Shown: positions 1-9,771 of the stretch, one piece after another
Numbering within the stretch: position 1 is the stretch's first letter
How the letters are laid out: each line of letters starts with the position of its first letter
NCBI GenBank assembly: GCA_938092005.1
Contig: CALKOU010000012.1
Span: 1 to 64,000 of the forward strand
Direction: 5' to 3'
DNA from: an uncultured Flavobacteriaceae bacterium
Lineage (GTDB): Bacteria; Bacteroidota; Bacteroidia; Flavobacteriales; Flavobacteriaceae
Length of the DNA stretch: 64,000 nucleotides
Made by a program: the position numbers and the translations under genes
The notes under the pieces: generated by a model
Seen by the model: the letters and a program-made list of their open reading frames with translations, nothing else
What the model was told of the DNA's origin: nothing
Databases searched by the model: none

Positions 1-24
1 GTCTACCAATTCCGCCACCAAGGC
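1..24 (-). tRNA. tRNA-Leu, 5' part only
   Basis: Read on the minus strand, bases 24 to 1 give GCCTTGGTGGCGGAATTGG followed by TAGAC. This is the acceptor 5' strand, position 8-9 and D-arm typical of bacterial tRNA-Leu. The rest of the gene, including the anticodon, lies outside the window, so the isoacceptor cannot be named. Confidence 0.8.
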
Positions 25-107
25 AAACGGATGGCAAATGTAGCCAATAATTTTATTGTGTCATAAGAAAATTATGCCTTACAACTTCGCAACCTCAAAT
101 AAATTCC

Positions 108-115
108 TACATTTG
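108..115 (+). promoter_or_regulatory. -7 promoter box of prs
   Basis: TACATTTG matches the Bacteroidota -7 consensus TAnnTTTG exactly and ends 17 bases before the prs ATG. No clear -33 TTG is visible. Confidence 0.6.
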
Positions 116-132
116 CAAACCGCATAAAAACT

Positions 133-1074
133 ATGGGAAAAACAACTGTTGAATCGAAGATTTTTGCCTGTACGCAAAGTACAGTGCTAGCCAAGCAAAT
201 TGCCAAACAATATGGCGTTCCGCTAGGCAACGTACTTTTCTCAAGATACAGCGACGGTGAATACCAACCTTCCTTCGAGGAATCGGTGCGTGGTTCACGA
301 ATCTTTATCATAGGTTCTACCAACCCTTCTTCCGATAATTTGATGGAAATGTTGTTGATGTTAGATGCTGCAAAACGTGCATCTGCGCGTCACATCACAG
401 CAGTATTGCCTTATTTTGGTTGGGCAAGACAAGACCGAAAAGATAAGCCCAGGGTTCCCATTGGAGCAAAACTTGTTGCTAAACTTTTAGAAGCAGCTGG
501 GGCTACACGGATTATTACCATGGATTTACATGCCGATCAAATTCAAGGATTCTTTGAAAAGCCTGTTGACCACTTGTTTGCATCATCATTATTTTTGCCT
601 TACTTAAAATCACTAAACATTGACAACCTTACCATAGCATCTCCAGACATGGGAGGCTCTAAGCGTGCCTATGCGTATTCCAAGTTTTTGGAAAGCGATG
701 TGGTTATCTGCTATAAAGAGCGAAAAAAGGCTAACATCATATCAAGCATGGAGCTTATTGGCGAGGTAAAAGGTAAAAATGTAGTGTTGGTTGACGATAT
801 GGTCGACACAGCTGGCACCTTAACCCGAGCAGCCGATCTCATGATTGAACGCGGTGCTAAGAGCGTACGAGCAGTATGTACACATCCCCTACTGTCGGGT
901 GAGGCATATGAACGTGTAGAAGCATCACAATTAACTGAACTTATTGTAACAGATTCTATTCCGCTAAAAAGAGAAAGTAAAAAAATTAAAGTATTGAGCT
1001 GTGCTCAATTGTTTGCTGAAGTGATGTATAACGTACATCACAATGAGTCGATCTCAGGCAAATTTATCATGTAA
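133..1074 (+). CDS. prs: Ribose-phosphate pyrophosphokinase
   Basis: Cytoplasmic enzyme that makes PRPP from ribose-5-phosphate and ATP, feeding purine, pyrimidine, histidine, tryptophan and NAD synthesis. The 313-residue length is normal for the family. Visible signatures are the DLHADQIQGFF segment near residue 131 and the PRPP-binding loop VVLVDDMVDTAGT at about 217-229. The ATG at 133 follows a good -7 box and gives the expected N-terminus. rplY starts 13 bases after the stop, so the two are probably co-transcribed, an arrangement common in this phylum. Confidence 0.97.
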   Translation: MGKTTVESKIFACTQSTVLAKQIAKQYGVPLGNVLFSRYSDGEYQPSFEESVRGSRIFIIGSTNPSSDNLMEMLLMLDAAKRASARHITAVLPYFGWARQDRKDKPRVPIGAKLVAKLLEAAGATRIITMDLHADQIQGFFEKPVDHLFASSLFLPYLKSLNIDNLTIASPDMGGSKRAYAYSKFLESDVVICYKERKKANIISSMELIGEVKGKNVVLVDDMVDTAGTLTRAADLMIERGAKSVRAVCTHPLLSGEAYERVEASQLTELIVTDSIPLKRESKKIKVLSCAQLFAEVMYNVHHNESISGKFIM

Positions 1075-1087
1075 ATAAACACTAAAT

Positions 1088-1729
1088 ATGAAATCAATTA
1101 CCATCAACGGATCTAAAAGAGAAAGCGTGGGCAAGGTTGCGACCAAAGCCCTACGTAATGCTGGAGAGGTTCCTTGCGTATTATACGGAGGGGAAACGCC
1201 AGTGCACTTTGCTGCAGACGAAAGAGCGTTTGCCAAGCTAGTATATACTCCCAATGCGCATACGGTGGTTATCGACCTAGGCGATAACGTAACGTTTAAT
1301 GCCATTTTGCAGGACATCCAGTTTCACCCTGTATCAGATAAAATTCTACATGTAGACTTTTATCAGTTATTTGACGACAAAGAAGTATCTATGAATATCC
1401 CTGTTGTCATTAAAGGTGCTGCTCCTGGTGTGCTTAACTCAGGTGGGGTGTTAAGCCGCAATAAACGCAAGCTTAAAGTGCGTGCATTGCCATCCAACTT
1501 ACCTGACATTATTGAAGCAGATATTTCAAATCTTGAACTTGGGGACAAATTGTATGTTACAGAAGTAGCTGACGAAAAATTCAAGTTTTTACACCCAGAC
1601 AATACCGTAGTTTGTCAAGTACGTACTTCTAGAACATCTATGAAACTCGAAGATGAGGTCGAAGGCGTAGAAGGTGCAGAAGAAGGTGCAGAAGAAGGCG
1701 CTGGAGAAGGTGCTGCTGCTCAAGAATAG
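1088..1729 (+). CDS. rplY: 50S ribosomal protein L25/general stress protein Ctc
   Basis: Binds 5S rRNA in the large ribosomal subunit. The 213-residue protein is the long two-domain (TL5/CTC) form: an N-terminal 5S-binding domain (about 1-90, beginning [16 protein letters not shown]) and a C-terminal beta domain. It ends in a low-complexity acidic tail rich in Glu, Gly and Ala from about residue 188, common in Bacteroidota homologues. It lies directly downstream of prs and is followed by a strong intrinsic terminator. Confidence 0.95.
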   Translation: MKSITINGSKRESVGKVATKALRNAGEVPCVLYGGETPVHFAADERAFAKLVYTPNAHTVVIDLGDNVTFNAILQDIQFHPVSDKILHVDFYQLFDDKEVSMNIPVVIKGAAPGVLNSGGVLSRNKRKLKVRALPSNLPDIIEADISNLELGDKLYVTEVADEKFKFLHPDNTVVCQVRTSRTSMKLEDEVEGVEGAEEGAEEGAGEGAAAQE

Positions 1730-1750
1730 TGCACTTTTAATCAAATTTTT

Positions 1751-1786
1751 AAAAGCATCTCATGAAACACTGAGATGCTTTTTTTA
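1751..1786 (+). terminator. Rho-independent terminator of prs-rplY
   Basis: A perfect 12-bp stem (1751-1762 with 1771-1782, core AGCATCTCA/TGAGATGCT) with an 8-base loop runs into a long T tract. It sits 21 bases after the rplY stop. Confidence 0.9.
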
Positions 1787-1797
1787 TTTTTACGCAG

Positions 1798-2430
1798 ATG
1801 AAACTTCGTATCCCTTTTTTTTCATCAGCCAAAAAAAATGAAACGGCTATGAAATCCTATTTACTTGTTGGGCTAGGCAACATTGGTTCCGAATACAAAG
1901 GCACCCGCCACAATATCGGATTTGATGTTCTTGATGAAGTCGCAAAACAACACGAACTTAGCTTTGAAACCCTTCGCTTAGGAGATGTAGCCTCGTTTCG
2001 TCATAAAGGAAAAATGGTGTTTCTTTTAAAGCCAAGTACCTTTATGAATCGCAGTGGGAAGGCAGTGCGCTATTGGATGCAACAAAAGAAAATACCACTC
2101 ACTAACGTGTTGGTCATCACAGACGATATTCATTTAGACTTTGGAACGTTACGCATGCGACAAAAAGGTTCGGCAGGTGGGCATAACGGACTTCAAGACA
2201 TCTGCGATCAACTTAACACTACTGCCTATGCAAGACTACGCTTTGGAGTTGGAGCGGCTTTTAGCAAAGGTAGGCAAGTCGATTTTGTACTACAACCTTG
2301 GAACGCTAATGAAGTTGCAGACATGCCAATTGCTGTAGACATCTCAGCGAAAGCTGTAATGTCATTTGTGACCGACGGCCCCGCAACAGCCATGAATCAG
2401 TTTAATGGAAACGCTCTTAACCCATCATGA
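1798..2430 (+). CDS. pth: Peptidyl-tRNA hydrolase
   Basis: Recycles peptidyl-tRNAs released from stalled ribosomes by cleaving the ester bond. The core starts MKSYLLVGLGNIG; the catalytic His lies in TRHNIGFDVL (about residue 37), with the further motifs DDIHLDFGTLRMR and GSAGGHNGL. The upstream ATG at 1798 adds a 17-residue basic extension. Internal ATG 1849 would give the classic 193-residue form. Extensions of this kind are common in flavobacterial Pth, so 1798 is kept, but the start is uncertain. It overlaps ribF by the 4 bases ATGA and opens a tightly packed operon. Confidence 0.95.
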   Translation: MKLRIPFFSSAKKNETAMKSYLLVGLGNIGSEYKGTRHNIGFDVLDEVAKQHELSFETLRLGDVASFRHKGKMVFLLKPSTFMNRSGKAVRYWMQQKKIPLTNVLVITDDIHLDFGTLRMRQKGSAGGHNGLQDICDQLNTTAYARLRFGVGAAFSKGRQVDFVLQPWNANEVADMPIAVDISAKAVMSFVTDGPATAMNQFNGNALNPS

Positions 2431-3362
2431 GTATTATTAGAGATAGCGCTTCATTTTCATCACCAAAAAAAACCATTGTTACGGTAGGTACTTTTGATGG
2501 AGTGCACTTAGGACATCAAGAAATTATTACACAGGTGGTTGCCAGTGCCAAGCGTAAGGACTACACCCCAGTCCTCCTAACTTTTGAACCACACCCTAGG
2601 AAAGTGCTACAACCCAATGCTCCAATGCCGCTTATTCAAACACTTGAGGAGCGTGCAGCATCACTAGCAGCGCTAGGCCTTGAACACATGGTCGTACATC
2701 CCTTTACCAAAGATTTTTCACAATTAAGCGCACAGGAATATGTCGAAACCATTTTGGTGGATATGCTCAACATCAAAGAAATCGTGATTGGACACAATCA
2801 TCGATTTGGAAAAAACAGAGCCGCAGCCGTTGAAGACCTCGAACATTACGGCAATATCTATGACTTTACAGTTACCCAGATTAGCGCGCAGCAATTGAAC
2901 AACATCTCCATTAGTTCAACCAAAATAAGAGCAGCTTTAGCAGCAGGTGATATTGAAAGAACGAACGCCTATTTGGGACACCCTTTTACCCTTACAGGAA
3001 CCGTTGTTGCAGGACAAAAAAAAGGAAGAACAATAGGATTTCCTACCGCCAATATCGCCGTAAACCATCCCGATAAAATCGTTCCAAAAAAAGGGGTGTA
3101 TGCCGTACACCTAACTTTGGAAAAGAAACTCTATTTAGGTATGATGAACATTGGGACCAATCCTACGGTAAATGGACAAGATCAAAGTATTGAAGTACAC
3201 GTGCTTGGGTGGTCTGGTGACTTGTATGACAAACCTTTACAAGTGGCCTTGCTTGATCGCATCCGAAACGAAGTAAAGTTTGATTCTATGGAAGCGCTCC
3301 AACAACAACTGGAAAAAGACAAGGAATTGATCCTTACTAAGCACAAAACTTTACCTTTGTAA
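2427..3362 (+). CDS. ribF: Bifunctional riboflavin kinase/FAD synthetase
   Basis: Converts riboflavin to FMN and then FAD. The N-terminal FMN adenylyltransferase domain shows the nucleotidyltransferase motif GTFDGVHLGHQE (about residue 21) and GHNHRFGKNR. The C-terminal kinase domain shows GRTIGFPTANI (about residue 200) and the conserved MNIGTNPTVNG. The 311-residue length is typical. It is coupled to pth through the overlapping ATGA, and serS begins 11 bases downstream. Confidence 0.96.
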   Translation: MSIIRDSASFSSPKKTIVTVGTFDGVHLGHQEIITQVVASAKRKDYTPVLLTFEPHPRKVLQPNAPMPLIQTLEERAASLAALGLEHMVVHPFTKDFSQLSAQEYVETILVDMLNIKEIVIGHNHRFGKNRAAAVEDLEHYGNIYDFTVTQISAQQLNNISISSTKIRAALAAGDIERTNAYLGHPFTLTGTVVAGQKKGRTIGFPTANIAVNHPDKIVPKKGVYAVHLTLEKKLYLGMMNIGTNPTVNGQDQSIEVHVLGWSGDLYDKPLQVALLDRIRNEVKFDSMEALQQQLEKDKELILTKHKTLPL

Positions 3363-3373
3363 AAAATTTAATT

Positions 3374-4645
3374 ATGCTGATTCCTGCGCACGTTCGTCAA
3401 CATTTTGATCAGGTAGTAGCTGCCTTGCAAAAACGCAACCTAGATGCTACACCTCAATTGGAAACGCTTCTTTCCCTAGACGAAGAACGCCGTGCTACAC
3501 AAGCTGAGCTAGACCAAACCCTAGCCCGTGCCAACAGCATTGCCAAAGAAATTGGACAGTTGTTTAAGCAAGGTGCTGGCGAAGAAGCCGCTGCGAAAAA
3601 ACAAGAGTCGGCACAACTAAAAGCCGCTTCAAAAGAGCTGCAAACCAAACTTCAAGAGGTGTCAGACCAACTTCAAGAAGTGCTTTATCAATTACCAAAT
3701 ATTCCGCACAAAAGTGTTCCAAAAGGAAACACAGATGAGGATAATGAAGAACTATTCCAAAAAGGAACCATCCCCTCTTTAGATGCAAGTGCACTACCGC
3801 ATTGGGAATTGGCAAAAAAATACAAGTTGATCGATTTTGAATTGGGCGCAAAAATTACAGGTGCTGGTTTCCCTGTCTACATGGGCAAAGGAGCCAAGTT
3901 ACAACGCGCGCTTATCAATTACTTTTTAGATTTCAATACAGCTGCTGGCTACAGCGAGGTGCAAGTACCGCACATGGTAAACGAGGCATCGGGGCTTGGA
4001 ACTGGACAATTACCCGATAAAGAAGGGCAAATGTATCATGTCACAGAGGACGATCTATACCTTATCCCAACTGCGGAAGTACCTGTTACCAACCTGTACC
4101 GAGACAGTTTAATTCAAGAAAGTGAATTGCCCGTTCAAGTAACCGCCTATACCCCTTGTTTTCGTCGTGAAGCAGGGAGTTATGGTGCACATGTGCGCGG
4201 GCTAAATCGTTTACATCAATTTGATAAAGTTGAAGTGGTACGCATTGAACATCCCGATCGGTCTTACGAAGCTTTGGAAGAAATGGTGGCGCATGTTGGT
4301 ACTCTTTTGGCATCACTAGACCTGCCTTATCGAGTGCTGAGACTTTGTGGTGGCGACTTAGGCTTCACGGCGGCTCTCACCTATGACTTTGAAGTGTATT
4401 CAACTGCGCAAAATCGTTGGCTAGAGGTAAGTTCTGTTTCCAATTTTGAAGCCTTTCAGGCCAATAGATTAAAGTTGCGCTTTAAAGGAAAAGACGGCAA
4501 GAAACAACTTGCACACACCCTCAACGGCAGTTCGTTAGCACTGCCCAGAATTGTAGCTGGCTTATTGGAAAATCACCAAAAGCCAGATGGTATTCACATC
4601 CCTAAAGCACTTGTGCCATATACAGGTTTTGACATCATCAACTAA
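3374..4645 (+). CDS. serS: Seryl-tRNA synthetase
   Basis: Class II aminoacyl-tRNA synthetase that charges tRNA-Ser (and tRNA-Sec where present). An N-terminal helical arm (about 27-105, rich in Gln, Glu and Ala) forms the tRNA-binding coiled coil. Motif 2 is visible as CFRREAGSYG (about 261) and motif 3 as LNGSSLALPRIV (about 382). The 423-residue length is normal. It is closely followed by the DUF4286 gene, one base after the stop. Confidence 0.97.
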   Translation: MLIPAHVRQHFDQVVAALQKRNLDATPQLETLLSLDEERRATQAELDQTLARANSIAKEIGQLFKQGAGEEAAAKKQESAQLKAASKELQTKLQEVSDQLQEVLYQLPNIPHKSVPKGNTDEDNEELFQKGTIPSLDASALPHWELAKKYKLIDFELGAKITGAGFPVYMGKGAKLQRALINYFLDFNTAAGYSEVQVPHMVNEASGLGTGQLPDKEGQMYHVTEDDLYLIPTAEVPVTNLYRDSLIQESELPVQVTAYTPCFRREAGSYGAHVRGLNRLHQFDKVEVVRIEHPDRSYEALEEMVAHVGTLLASLDLPYRVLRLCGGDLGFTAALTYDFEVYSTAQNRWLEVSSVSNFEAFQANRLKLRFKGKDGKKQLAHTLNGSSLALPRIVAGLLENHQKPDGIHIPKALVPYTGFDIIN

Positions 4646-4646
4646 T

Positions 4647-4964
4647 ATGCAGATTTACAACATCACCTTTATTGTTGAGCCTAATATTGAGCAGGACTGG
4701 GCAACGCATGTAGACAAAGAATTGCTGCCTGAAATTGCCAAAAATGTACAACAAATAGACCTGTTGCGAGTGGAGCTTGAAGAAGGCATTGAGCCCATAG
4801 AAGGATCTACATTTAGTATGCAATTCTATTGTGCGGAGCACGAACATTTGGCATGGGTCAAACAAATAGGACATCAACTGGTGATGCAAAGATTATATCG
4901 TGTCTTTCCTAAAGATTGGGTAGCGTTTGCCAGTCGTTTGGAATTTTTGAAATCCTACTCATGA
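4647..4964 (+). CDS. DUF4286 family protein
   Basis: A 105-residue protein of unknown function, beginning [12 protein letters not shown]. Start ATG 4647 is preferred over an upstream in-frame start at 4587 because that extension would lie inside serS and adds no conserved sequence. No signal peptide or membrane segment is seen; the fold looks like a small alpha/beta domain. Its stop overlaps the rsmA ATG (ATGA at 4961), so translation is probably coupled. The family is usually found beside rsmA in Flavobacteriia, but no biochemical role is known. Confidence 0.8.
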   Translation: MQIYNITFIVEPNIEQDWATHVDKELLPEIAKNVQQIDLLRVELEEGIEPIEGSTFSMQFYCAEHEHLAWVKQIGHQLVMQRLYRVFPKDWVAFASRLEFLKSYS

Positions 4965-5743
4965 GTGTACGTCCAAAAAAATACTTGGGACAACACTTTT
5001 TGACCGACCTAAATATTGCTCAAAATATTGCCGATTGTCTTTCGGAAAAAGACTATTCAATGGTGCTTGAAATTGGGCCAGGCATGGGCGTGCTTACGCA
5101 ATATTTGTTGAAAAAGCCGTTTACTACGCACGTTATTGAAATCGACACGGAATCGGTGGACTATCTCAAGAATCACTTTCCAGATTTGGAAAACCGTATT
5201 ATTGAAGGTGATTTTTTAAAACTAAAATTAGGGGACTTCTTTAAAGAGCAGGTAGCCGTTATTGGAAACTTTCCCTACAACATCTCCAGCCAAATATTAT
5301 TTCGGGTTATTGAGGAACGCCATCTGGTACCCGAGTTTGCGGGAATGTTTCAAAAAGAAGTAGCGGAGCGCATTTGCGAAAAACCCGGCAGTAAAGCCTA
5401 TGGGATTTTGTCTGTTTTAGCGCAAGCATTTTACGACTGTGAGTACTTGTTTAACGTTTCGCGTTTTGTGTTTGACCCACCGCCCAAAGTGGCGTCTGGC
5501 GTAATTCGTTTAACACGAAAAAAAGATTATTCATTGCCTTGTGACGATGCTTTATTTTTTAGAATTGTCAAAACGGCTTTCCAACAACGACGAAAAACCT
5601 TGCGAAATAGCTTAAAATCTTTCGGGCTTTCGGCTAGTTTAAAAGAAGATAGTATCTTTGATGAACGCCCAGAGCGCTTGGGTGTAGCAGAGTTTATACT
5701 GTTGACACAAAAAATAGCTGATGACACCCTTTCAACTCAATGA
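4961..5743 (+). CDS. rsmA: 16S rRNA dimethyladenosine transferase
   Basis: SAM-dependent enzyme that dimethylates two adjacent adenines in helix 45 of 16S rRNA. The N-terminus KKYLGQHFL is the family hallmark. SAM motif I is [12 protein letters not shown] (about 41) and the catalytic NxPY motif appears as NFPYNISSQ (about 106). ATG 4961 gives 260 residues and the expected N-terminus; an upstream in-frame start at 4916 lies inside the preceding gene. It overlaps mgtE by 23 bases. Confidence 0.96.
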   Translation: MSVRPKKYLGQHFLTDLNIAQNIADCLSEKDYSMVLEIGPGMGVLTQYLLKKPFTTHVIEIDTESVDYLKNHFPDLENRIIEGDFLKLKLGDFFKEQVAVIGNFPYNISSQILFRVIEERHLVPEFAGMFQKEVAERICEKPGSKAYGILSVLAQAFYDCEYLFNVSRFVFDPPPKVASGVIRLTRKKDYSLPCDDALFFRIVKTAFQQRRKTLRNSLKSFGLSASLKEDSIFDERPERLGVAEFILLTQKIADDTLSTQ

Positions 5744-7079
5744 TGAAATACTATCGCAATTTAAAAGCGACATTGAGCAGCGCAATGCAACTGCGTTAAA
5801 AAAACGCGCAAGCGAATACCACTATGCCGATTTAGCCGAAATTGTTGACGAACTCTCCATTGACGAGGGTATTTACTTGATTAAACTCCTCGACTCCGAA
5901 AAAACATCCGATGTACTTACTGAAGTTGATGAAGACATTCGAGATGCCATCCTAGAGTCCCTGTCGGTAAAAGAAATTGCGGAGGAAGTAGAGGAATTGG
6001 ATACGGACGACGCCGTGGATTTGATCTCAGAATTACCCGAAGAACGCCAAGCAGAGGTGATTGCACAGATTGAAGATGAGGAGCGCGTACAAGACATTCA
6101 AGAGCTGCTTACCTATGATGAGGATTCTGCAGGTGGTTTAATGGCAAAAGAACTGGTCAAGGTTAACGAAAATTGGACCGTAACCAAATGTGTACGTGAA
6201 ATGCGCACCCAAGCAACAGAAGTCAAGCGCGTGCACTCCATTTATGTGGTAGATGATGAAAATACACTCATCGGACGCCTATCGCTCAAAGACTTGCTTA
6301 CCACAAAAAACAGCGAAAAAATAAAATCGGTATACATTCCAAAAGTAGATTATGTTAACATCAACGAAGCAGGAGAAGAAGTAGCAAAACTCATGGCAAA
6401 ATATGACTTAGAAGCCGTTCCAGTTGTTGATGATCAAAAAAAATTATTAGGTAGAATTACCATTGATGATATTGTTGACTTTATCAAAGAAGAGGCAGAC
6501 AAGGACTATCAATTAGCAGCTGGTATTGCTTCTGATGTTGAAGCAGATGACAGTATCGTTGACCTAACCCGAGCACGATTACCGTGGCTTATTTTAGGGC
6601 TTTTTGGTGGGCTTGGCAGTGTATTTATTTTAGAAGGTTTTGAACAAGTCATGCAACACCCATCCTATAAAACCCTGTTTTTCTTTACACCCCTTATTGC
6701 CGCTATGGCAGGAAACGTGGGAGTGCAATCATCGGCTATTATTGTACAAGGTTTGGCAAACGATATTGTAAAAGGAAGTCTTTTCAACCGTTTGGTTAAA
6801 GAGGTAGGGTTAAGCCTTATTAATGGTGTAGCGCTCAGTGCTCTTCTTATCATTTTTGGATATTTCACAGGGCTCGAAACAAATGTTAGTTTCACCATTG
6901 CCCTGTCCATGTTGTGCGTCATCGTTGTGTCGGCGCTTGTGGGAACATTTGTCCCTATTATTCTAGATCGAAACAATATTGATCCGGCCATTGCAACAGG
7001 GCCCTTTATTACCACAAGCAACGATATTTTTGGCATTTTCCTTTTCTTCTATATCGCCAAAATTATTTTAGGCTTTTAA
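5721..7079 (+). CDS. mgtE: Magnesium transporter MgtE
   Basis: Mg2+ channel of the inner membrane. Domain order is normal: a Glu/Asp-rich cytoplasmic N domain (about 1-130), two CBS domains (about 135-260) that sense Mg2+, then about five transmembrane helices (from [14 protein letters not shown] at about 288 to the end). The conserved pore region appears as [15 protein letters not shown]. The 452-residue length is typical. The ATG lies inside rsmA, so the two are probably translationally coupled. Confidence 0.95.
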   Translation: MTPFQLNDEILSQFKSDIEQRNATALKKRASEYHYADLAEIVDELSIDEGIYLIKLLDSEKTSDVLTEVDEDIRDAILESLSVKEIAEEVEELDTDDAVDLISELPEERQAEVIAQIEDEERVQDIQELLTYDEDSAGGLMAKELVKVNENWTVTKCVREMRTQATEVKRVHSIYVVDDENTLIGRLSLKDLLTTKNSEKIKSVYIPKVDYVNINEAGEEVAKLMAKYDLEAVPVVDDQKKLLGRITIDDIVDFIKEEADKDYQLAAGIASDVEADDSIVDLTRARLPWLILGLFGGLGSVFILEGFEQVMQHPSYKTLFFFTPLIAAMAGNVGVQSSAIIVQGLANDIVKGSLFNRLVKEVGLSLINGVALSALLIIFGYFTGLETNVSFTIALSMLCVIVVSALVGTFVPIILDRNNIDPAIATGPFITTSNDIFGIFLFFYIAKIILGF

Positions 7080-7080
7080 C

Positions 7081-8031
7081 ATGATGCGTATTTTACATGT
7101 TGACGAAAACCACCCAACGCTCCTACCACAGTTGGCTGTACTTGGATTTGAAAACACCATAGACACGCACTCATCTAAAGAACAAATTGAGCAAAAAATC
7201 ACAGCTTTTGTTGGACTCGTTATTCGAAGCAGATTCCCTATTGACAACTCTTTTTTACAAAAAGCCAAGCATCTTAAATTCATTGCTCGTGTGGGTTCTG
7301 GTTTGGAAAATATAGATGTTGAAGCGGCCAATAAATTAGGAATAACCATCCTTGCTGCGCCCGAAGGCAACAGTCCTGCTGTAGGCGAACATGCGCTTGG
7401 AATGCTGTTGAGTTTATTCAATAAGTTACCACAAGCCCATCAGGAAGTGCAAAAAGGTATTTGGCAACGTGAAGCCAACAGAGGAGAGGAATTAGGGGGA
7501 AAAACAGTCGGTATCATTGGCTATGGCCACACGGGAAAACAATTTGCGCGCAAACTAGCAGGCTTTGAAGTAAAGGTTCTATGCCACGATATCCTTGAAA
7601 ACATGAGCGATCAATATGCCCAACAAGTATCGCTAAAAACAATACAACAACAGGCAGATGTAGTGAGCATACACCTTCCGTTGAATAAAAGCACGTACCA
7701 TTATGTTGATCAAGCCTTTATTGATAGCATGACGAAACCGTTTTGGCTCATTAATACTGCCCGTGGAAATCAGGTTGTGATCAAGAATCTTGTTAAGGGA
7801 TTAAAAAACAACAGGATCAAAGGGGTATGTTTGGATGTTTTAGACATCGAAACCAGTGCTTTTGATTTGAACCTTGAGGGGTCTAAGGACTGGAAATACC
7901 TAACAGAAAGTCCACGCGTTTTACTATCGCCACATGTGGCAGGATGGACCGTTCAAAGTCATCTTAGGCTTAGTGAGGTCATCATTGAAAAAGTTAAAGC
8001 CTTGCTAGATAAAGGTAATTTTTTAAGTTAA
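7081..8031 (+). CDS. D-isomer-specific 2-hydroxyacid dehydrogenase (SerA-like)
   Basis: NAD-dependent dehydrogenase resembling phosphoglycerate dehydrogenase. The Rossmann motif is VGIIGYGHTG (about 143). The catalytic triad residues are visible as Arg in ARVGSGLENID (about 79), Glu in LDIETSAF and His in LSPHVAGWT. At 316 residues it is a short form without a C-terminal ACT domain, so allosteric serine control is unlikely and the true substrate is unproven. It starts 1 base after the mgtE stop and closes the operon. The start may be ATG 7081 or ATG 7084. Confidence 0.85.
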   Translation: MMRILHVDENHPTLLPQLAVLGFENTIDTHSSKEQIEQKITAFVGLVIRSRFPIDNSFLQKAKHLKFIARVGSGLENIDVEAANKLGITILAAPEGNSPAVGEHALGMLLSLFNKLPQAHQEVQKGIWQREANRGEELGGKTVGIIGYGHTGKQFARKLAGFEVKVLCHDILENMSDQYAQQVSLKTIQQQADVVSIHLPLNKSTYHYVDQAFIDSMTKPFWLINTARGNQVVIKNLVKGLKNNRIKGVCLDVLDIETSAFDLNLEGSKDWKYLTESPRVLLSPHVAGWTVQSHLRLSEVIIEKVKALLDKGNFLS

Positions 8032-8083
8032 TTTAACGTAGTCTAAACCTCTACTTGTTCTAATTAGCGTTATTTAGCTTCCT

Positions 8084-8509
8084 ATGAAAAATATCTTAAT
8101 TCTTTGTACTGGAAATTCGTGTCGCAGTCAAATGGCACATGGTTTTATGCGTTTTTTTGGAGGCCAAAATGTTGCTGTTTATAGTGCTGGTATTGAGACC
8201 CATGGGTTAAATCCTCGAGCGGTTAGCACTATGGACGCAGCGGGCATTGATATCAGCGACCATACTTCAAATCACGTAGATGAATATGCAGCTATTGCCT
8301 TTGACCATATCATTACGGTATGCGATCACGCACAAGAAAACTGTCCTTATATTCCTAGTGAAAACGCACAGCGATGGCATAAAAATTTCTCAGATCCATC
8401 GAAATTAATTTCAGAAGATGAGAATGAAATAAGCGCAGCATTTGCCGCAACTCGGGACGAGATAAAAGCGTATTGCAAAAACTTTGTCAAAACCTATTTG
8501 TTAGGATAG
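8084..8509 (+). CDS. arsC: Arsenate reductase, thioredoxin-coupled (LMW-PTPase fold)
   Basis: Likely reduces arsenate to arsenite. The P-loop CTGNSCRS (C-x5-R, Cys8) begins the protein, and the redox pair of thioredoxin-linked ArsC is present as VCDHAQENCP (Cys at about 85 and 92). The conserved Asp-Pro general acid is in SDPSK. At 141 residues it matches the family. No arsenite pump or ArsR regulator is adjacent, so a general low-molecular-weight phosphatase role cannot be excluded, although the three-cysteine arrangement favours ArsC. Confidence 0.85.
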   Translation: MKNILILCTGNSCRSQMAHGFMRFFGGQNVAVYSAGIETHGLNPRAVSTMDAAGIDISDHTSNHVDEYAAIAFDHIITVCDHAQENCPYIPSENAQRWHKNFSDPSKLISEDENEISAAFAATRDEIKAYCKNFVKTYLLG

Positions 8510-8520
8510 GATTGACGTAG

Positions 8521-9771
8521 CTATTTTAACACCAACTGAAGGGTGGTTTCGGTGCGCTGTTCAAGCACTAATTCGTGAGCCTTTAGTAGTGCTGCTGCTG
8601 AATTTTCTTCAAAATGTCGAATGGTGTATAAGTTTACATTAGCGGTGTGTTGTACATCAAAACGTGAGCGCAGCGCCAACAACAATGCATCCATATTACG
8701 ATACTTATCTTGCACACAAACAGAGAAGCTAATAGCTGAGTTCTGAATAAGATCAACTGCCATTTTATGCTGGTGCAACAGCTTAAAAATTTCACTGATA
8801 TTGTCTTCCATTACAAATGAAAAATCTCGGGTAGACAGTCTTAAAAGCGACAGTCCTTTTTTGACTATATAGCAAGGTACTTCGGGTTGCATGCGAACGC
8901 CTTTTCCAACTTTAGTGCCCGCTTCTTTTGGGTTTAAAAATGACTTCACATAAAGTGGAATTTCTTTACGTTGAAGGGGTTGTAATGTTTTGGGGTGTAT
9001 AACAGATGCACCATAAAACGCAAGCTCAATGGCTTCCTGATAGGAAATATGATCTAGCAGTTGTGTTTTATCAAATACTCTAGGGTCAGCATTCAACACA
9101 CCGGGGACGTCTTTCCAAATGGTAACCTCAGTTGCACCCAAACAATAGGCAAAAATGGCTGCAGAATAATCGGATCCTTCCCTACCTAAGGTGGTCGTAA
9201 AGTTATTTTCGTCAGAACCTATAAACCCTTGCGTTACCTTTAATACACTTCCTTGGATTTGGTCTTGGATTACGGATTGGGTACGCTCCCAGTCCAACTG
9301 AGCACTGCGGTAATAATTATCTGTTTTGATACAGGTTCTGGCATCAACCCACTCAGCAGTCATACCAACGTGGTTTAAGTATGCACAAATGATAGATGTT
9401 GATAGCAATTCCCCATAACTTACTACTTGATCGTAGACAAATGCATTGTGTGGAGAGCGGTTATTAGCTAAAAAAGTTTCGCACTGGGCAAAAAGGTTTT
9501 GAACACGCTTCGCCACTGGCGTCTGCGAGCCGTCAAAAAGTTCTTCAATAATGTTTTGGTGAAAAACTTCCAAGTCGTGTAAGGCTATTTTGTAGGATGT
9601 TGGATCCTCAAAATATCGGGCAACCACGTCTTCAAAGGCATTGGTGGATTTTCCCATTGCCGACACCACAACAACCGTGTTTTCGTGTCCCATTTCCGTC
9701 AGTACACGGACTACATTTTTTACTCCTTCGGCATCCTTAACAGATGCTCCTCCAAACTTAAATACGCGCAT
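8521..9771 (-). CDS. lysC: Aspartate kinase (monofunctional)
   Basis: Phosphorylates aspartate, the first step to lysine, threonine and methionine. The N-terminus MRVFKFGGASVKD is the kinase nucleotide-binding signature; TLGREGSDYSAAIFA (about 193-207) and WKDVPGVLNADPR are also conserved. The C-terminal third (about 290-416) has the position and sequence of the ACT regulatory region. The 416-residue length argues against a fused homoserine dehydrogenase. The start codon overlaps the end of the GNAT gene by 14 bases, so the two form an operon read from the promoter at 10266. Confidence 0.94.
   Translation of the reverse strand: MRVFKFGGASVKDAEGVKNVVRVLTEMGHENTVVVVSAMGKSTNAFEDVVARYFEDPTSYKIALHDLEVFHQNIIEELFDGSQTPVAKRVQNLFAQCETFLANNRSPHNAFVYDQVVSYGELLSTSIICAYLNHVGMTAEWVDARTCIKTDNYYRSAQLDWERTQSVIQDQIQGSVLKVTQGFIGSDENNFTTTLGREGSDYSAAIFAYCLGATEVTIWKDVPGVLNADPRVFDKTQLLDHISYQEAIELAFYGASVIHPKTLQPLQRKEIPLYVKSFLNPKEAGTKVGKGVRMQPEVPCYIVKKGLSLLRLSTRDFSFVMEDNISEIFKLLHQHKMAVDLIQNSAISFSVCVQDKYRNMDALLLALRSRFDVQHTANVNLYTIRHFEENSAAALLKAHELVLEQRTETTLQLVLK

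Noticed and set aside
6665-7036. 123-residue minus-strand frame inside mgtE
   Set aside because: It is antisense to conserved transmembrane segments of MgtE and has low-complexity composition.
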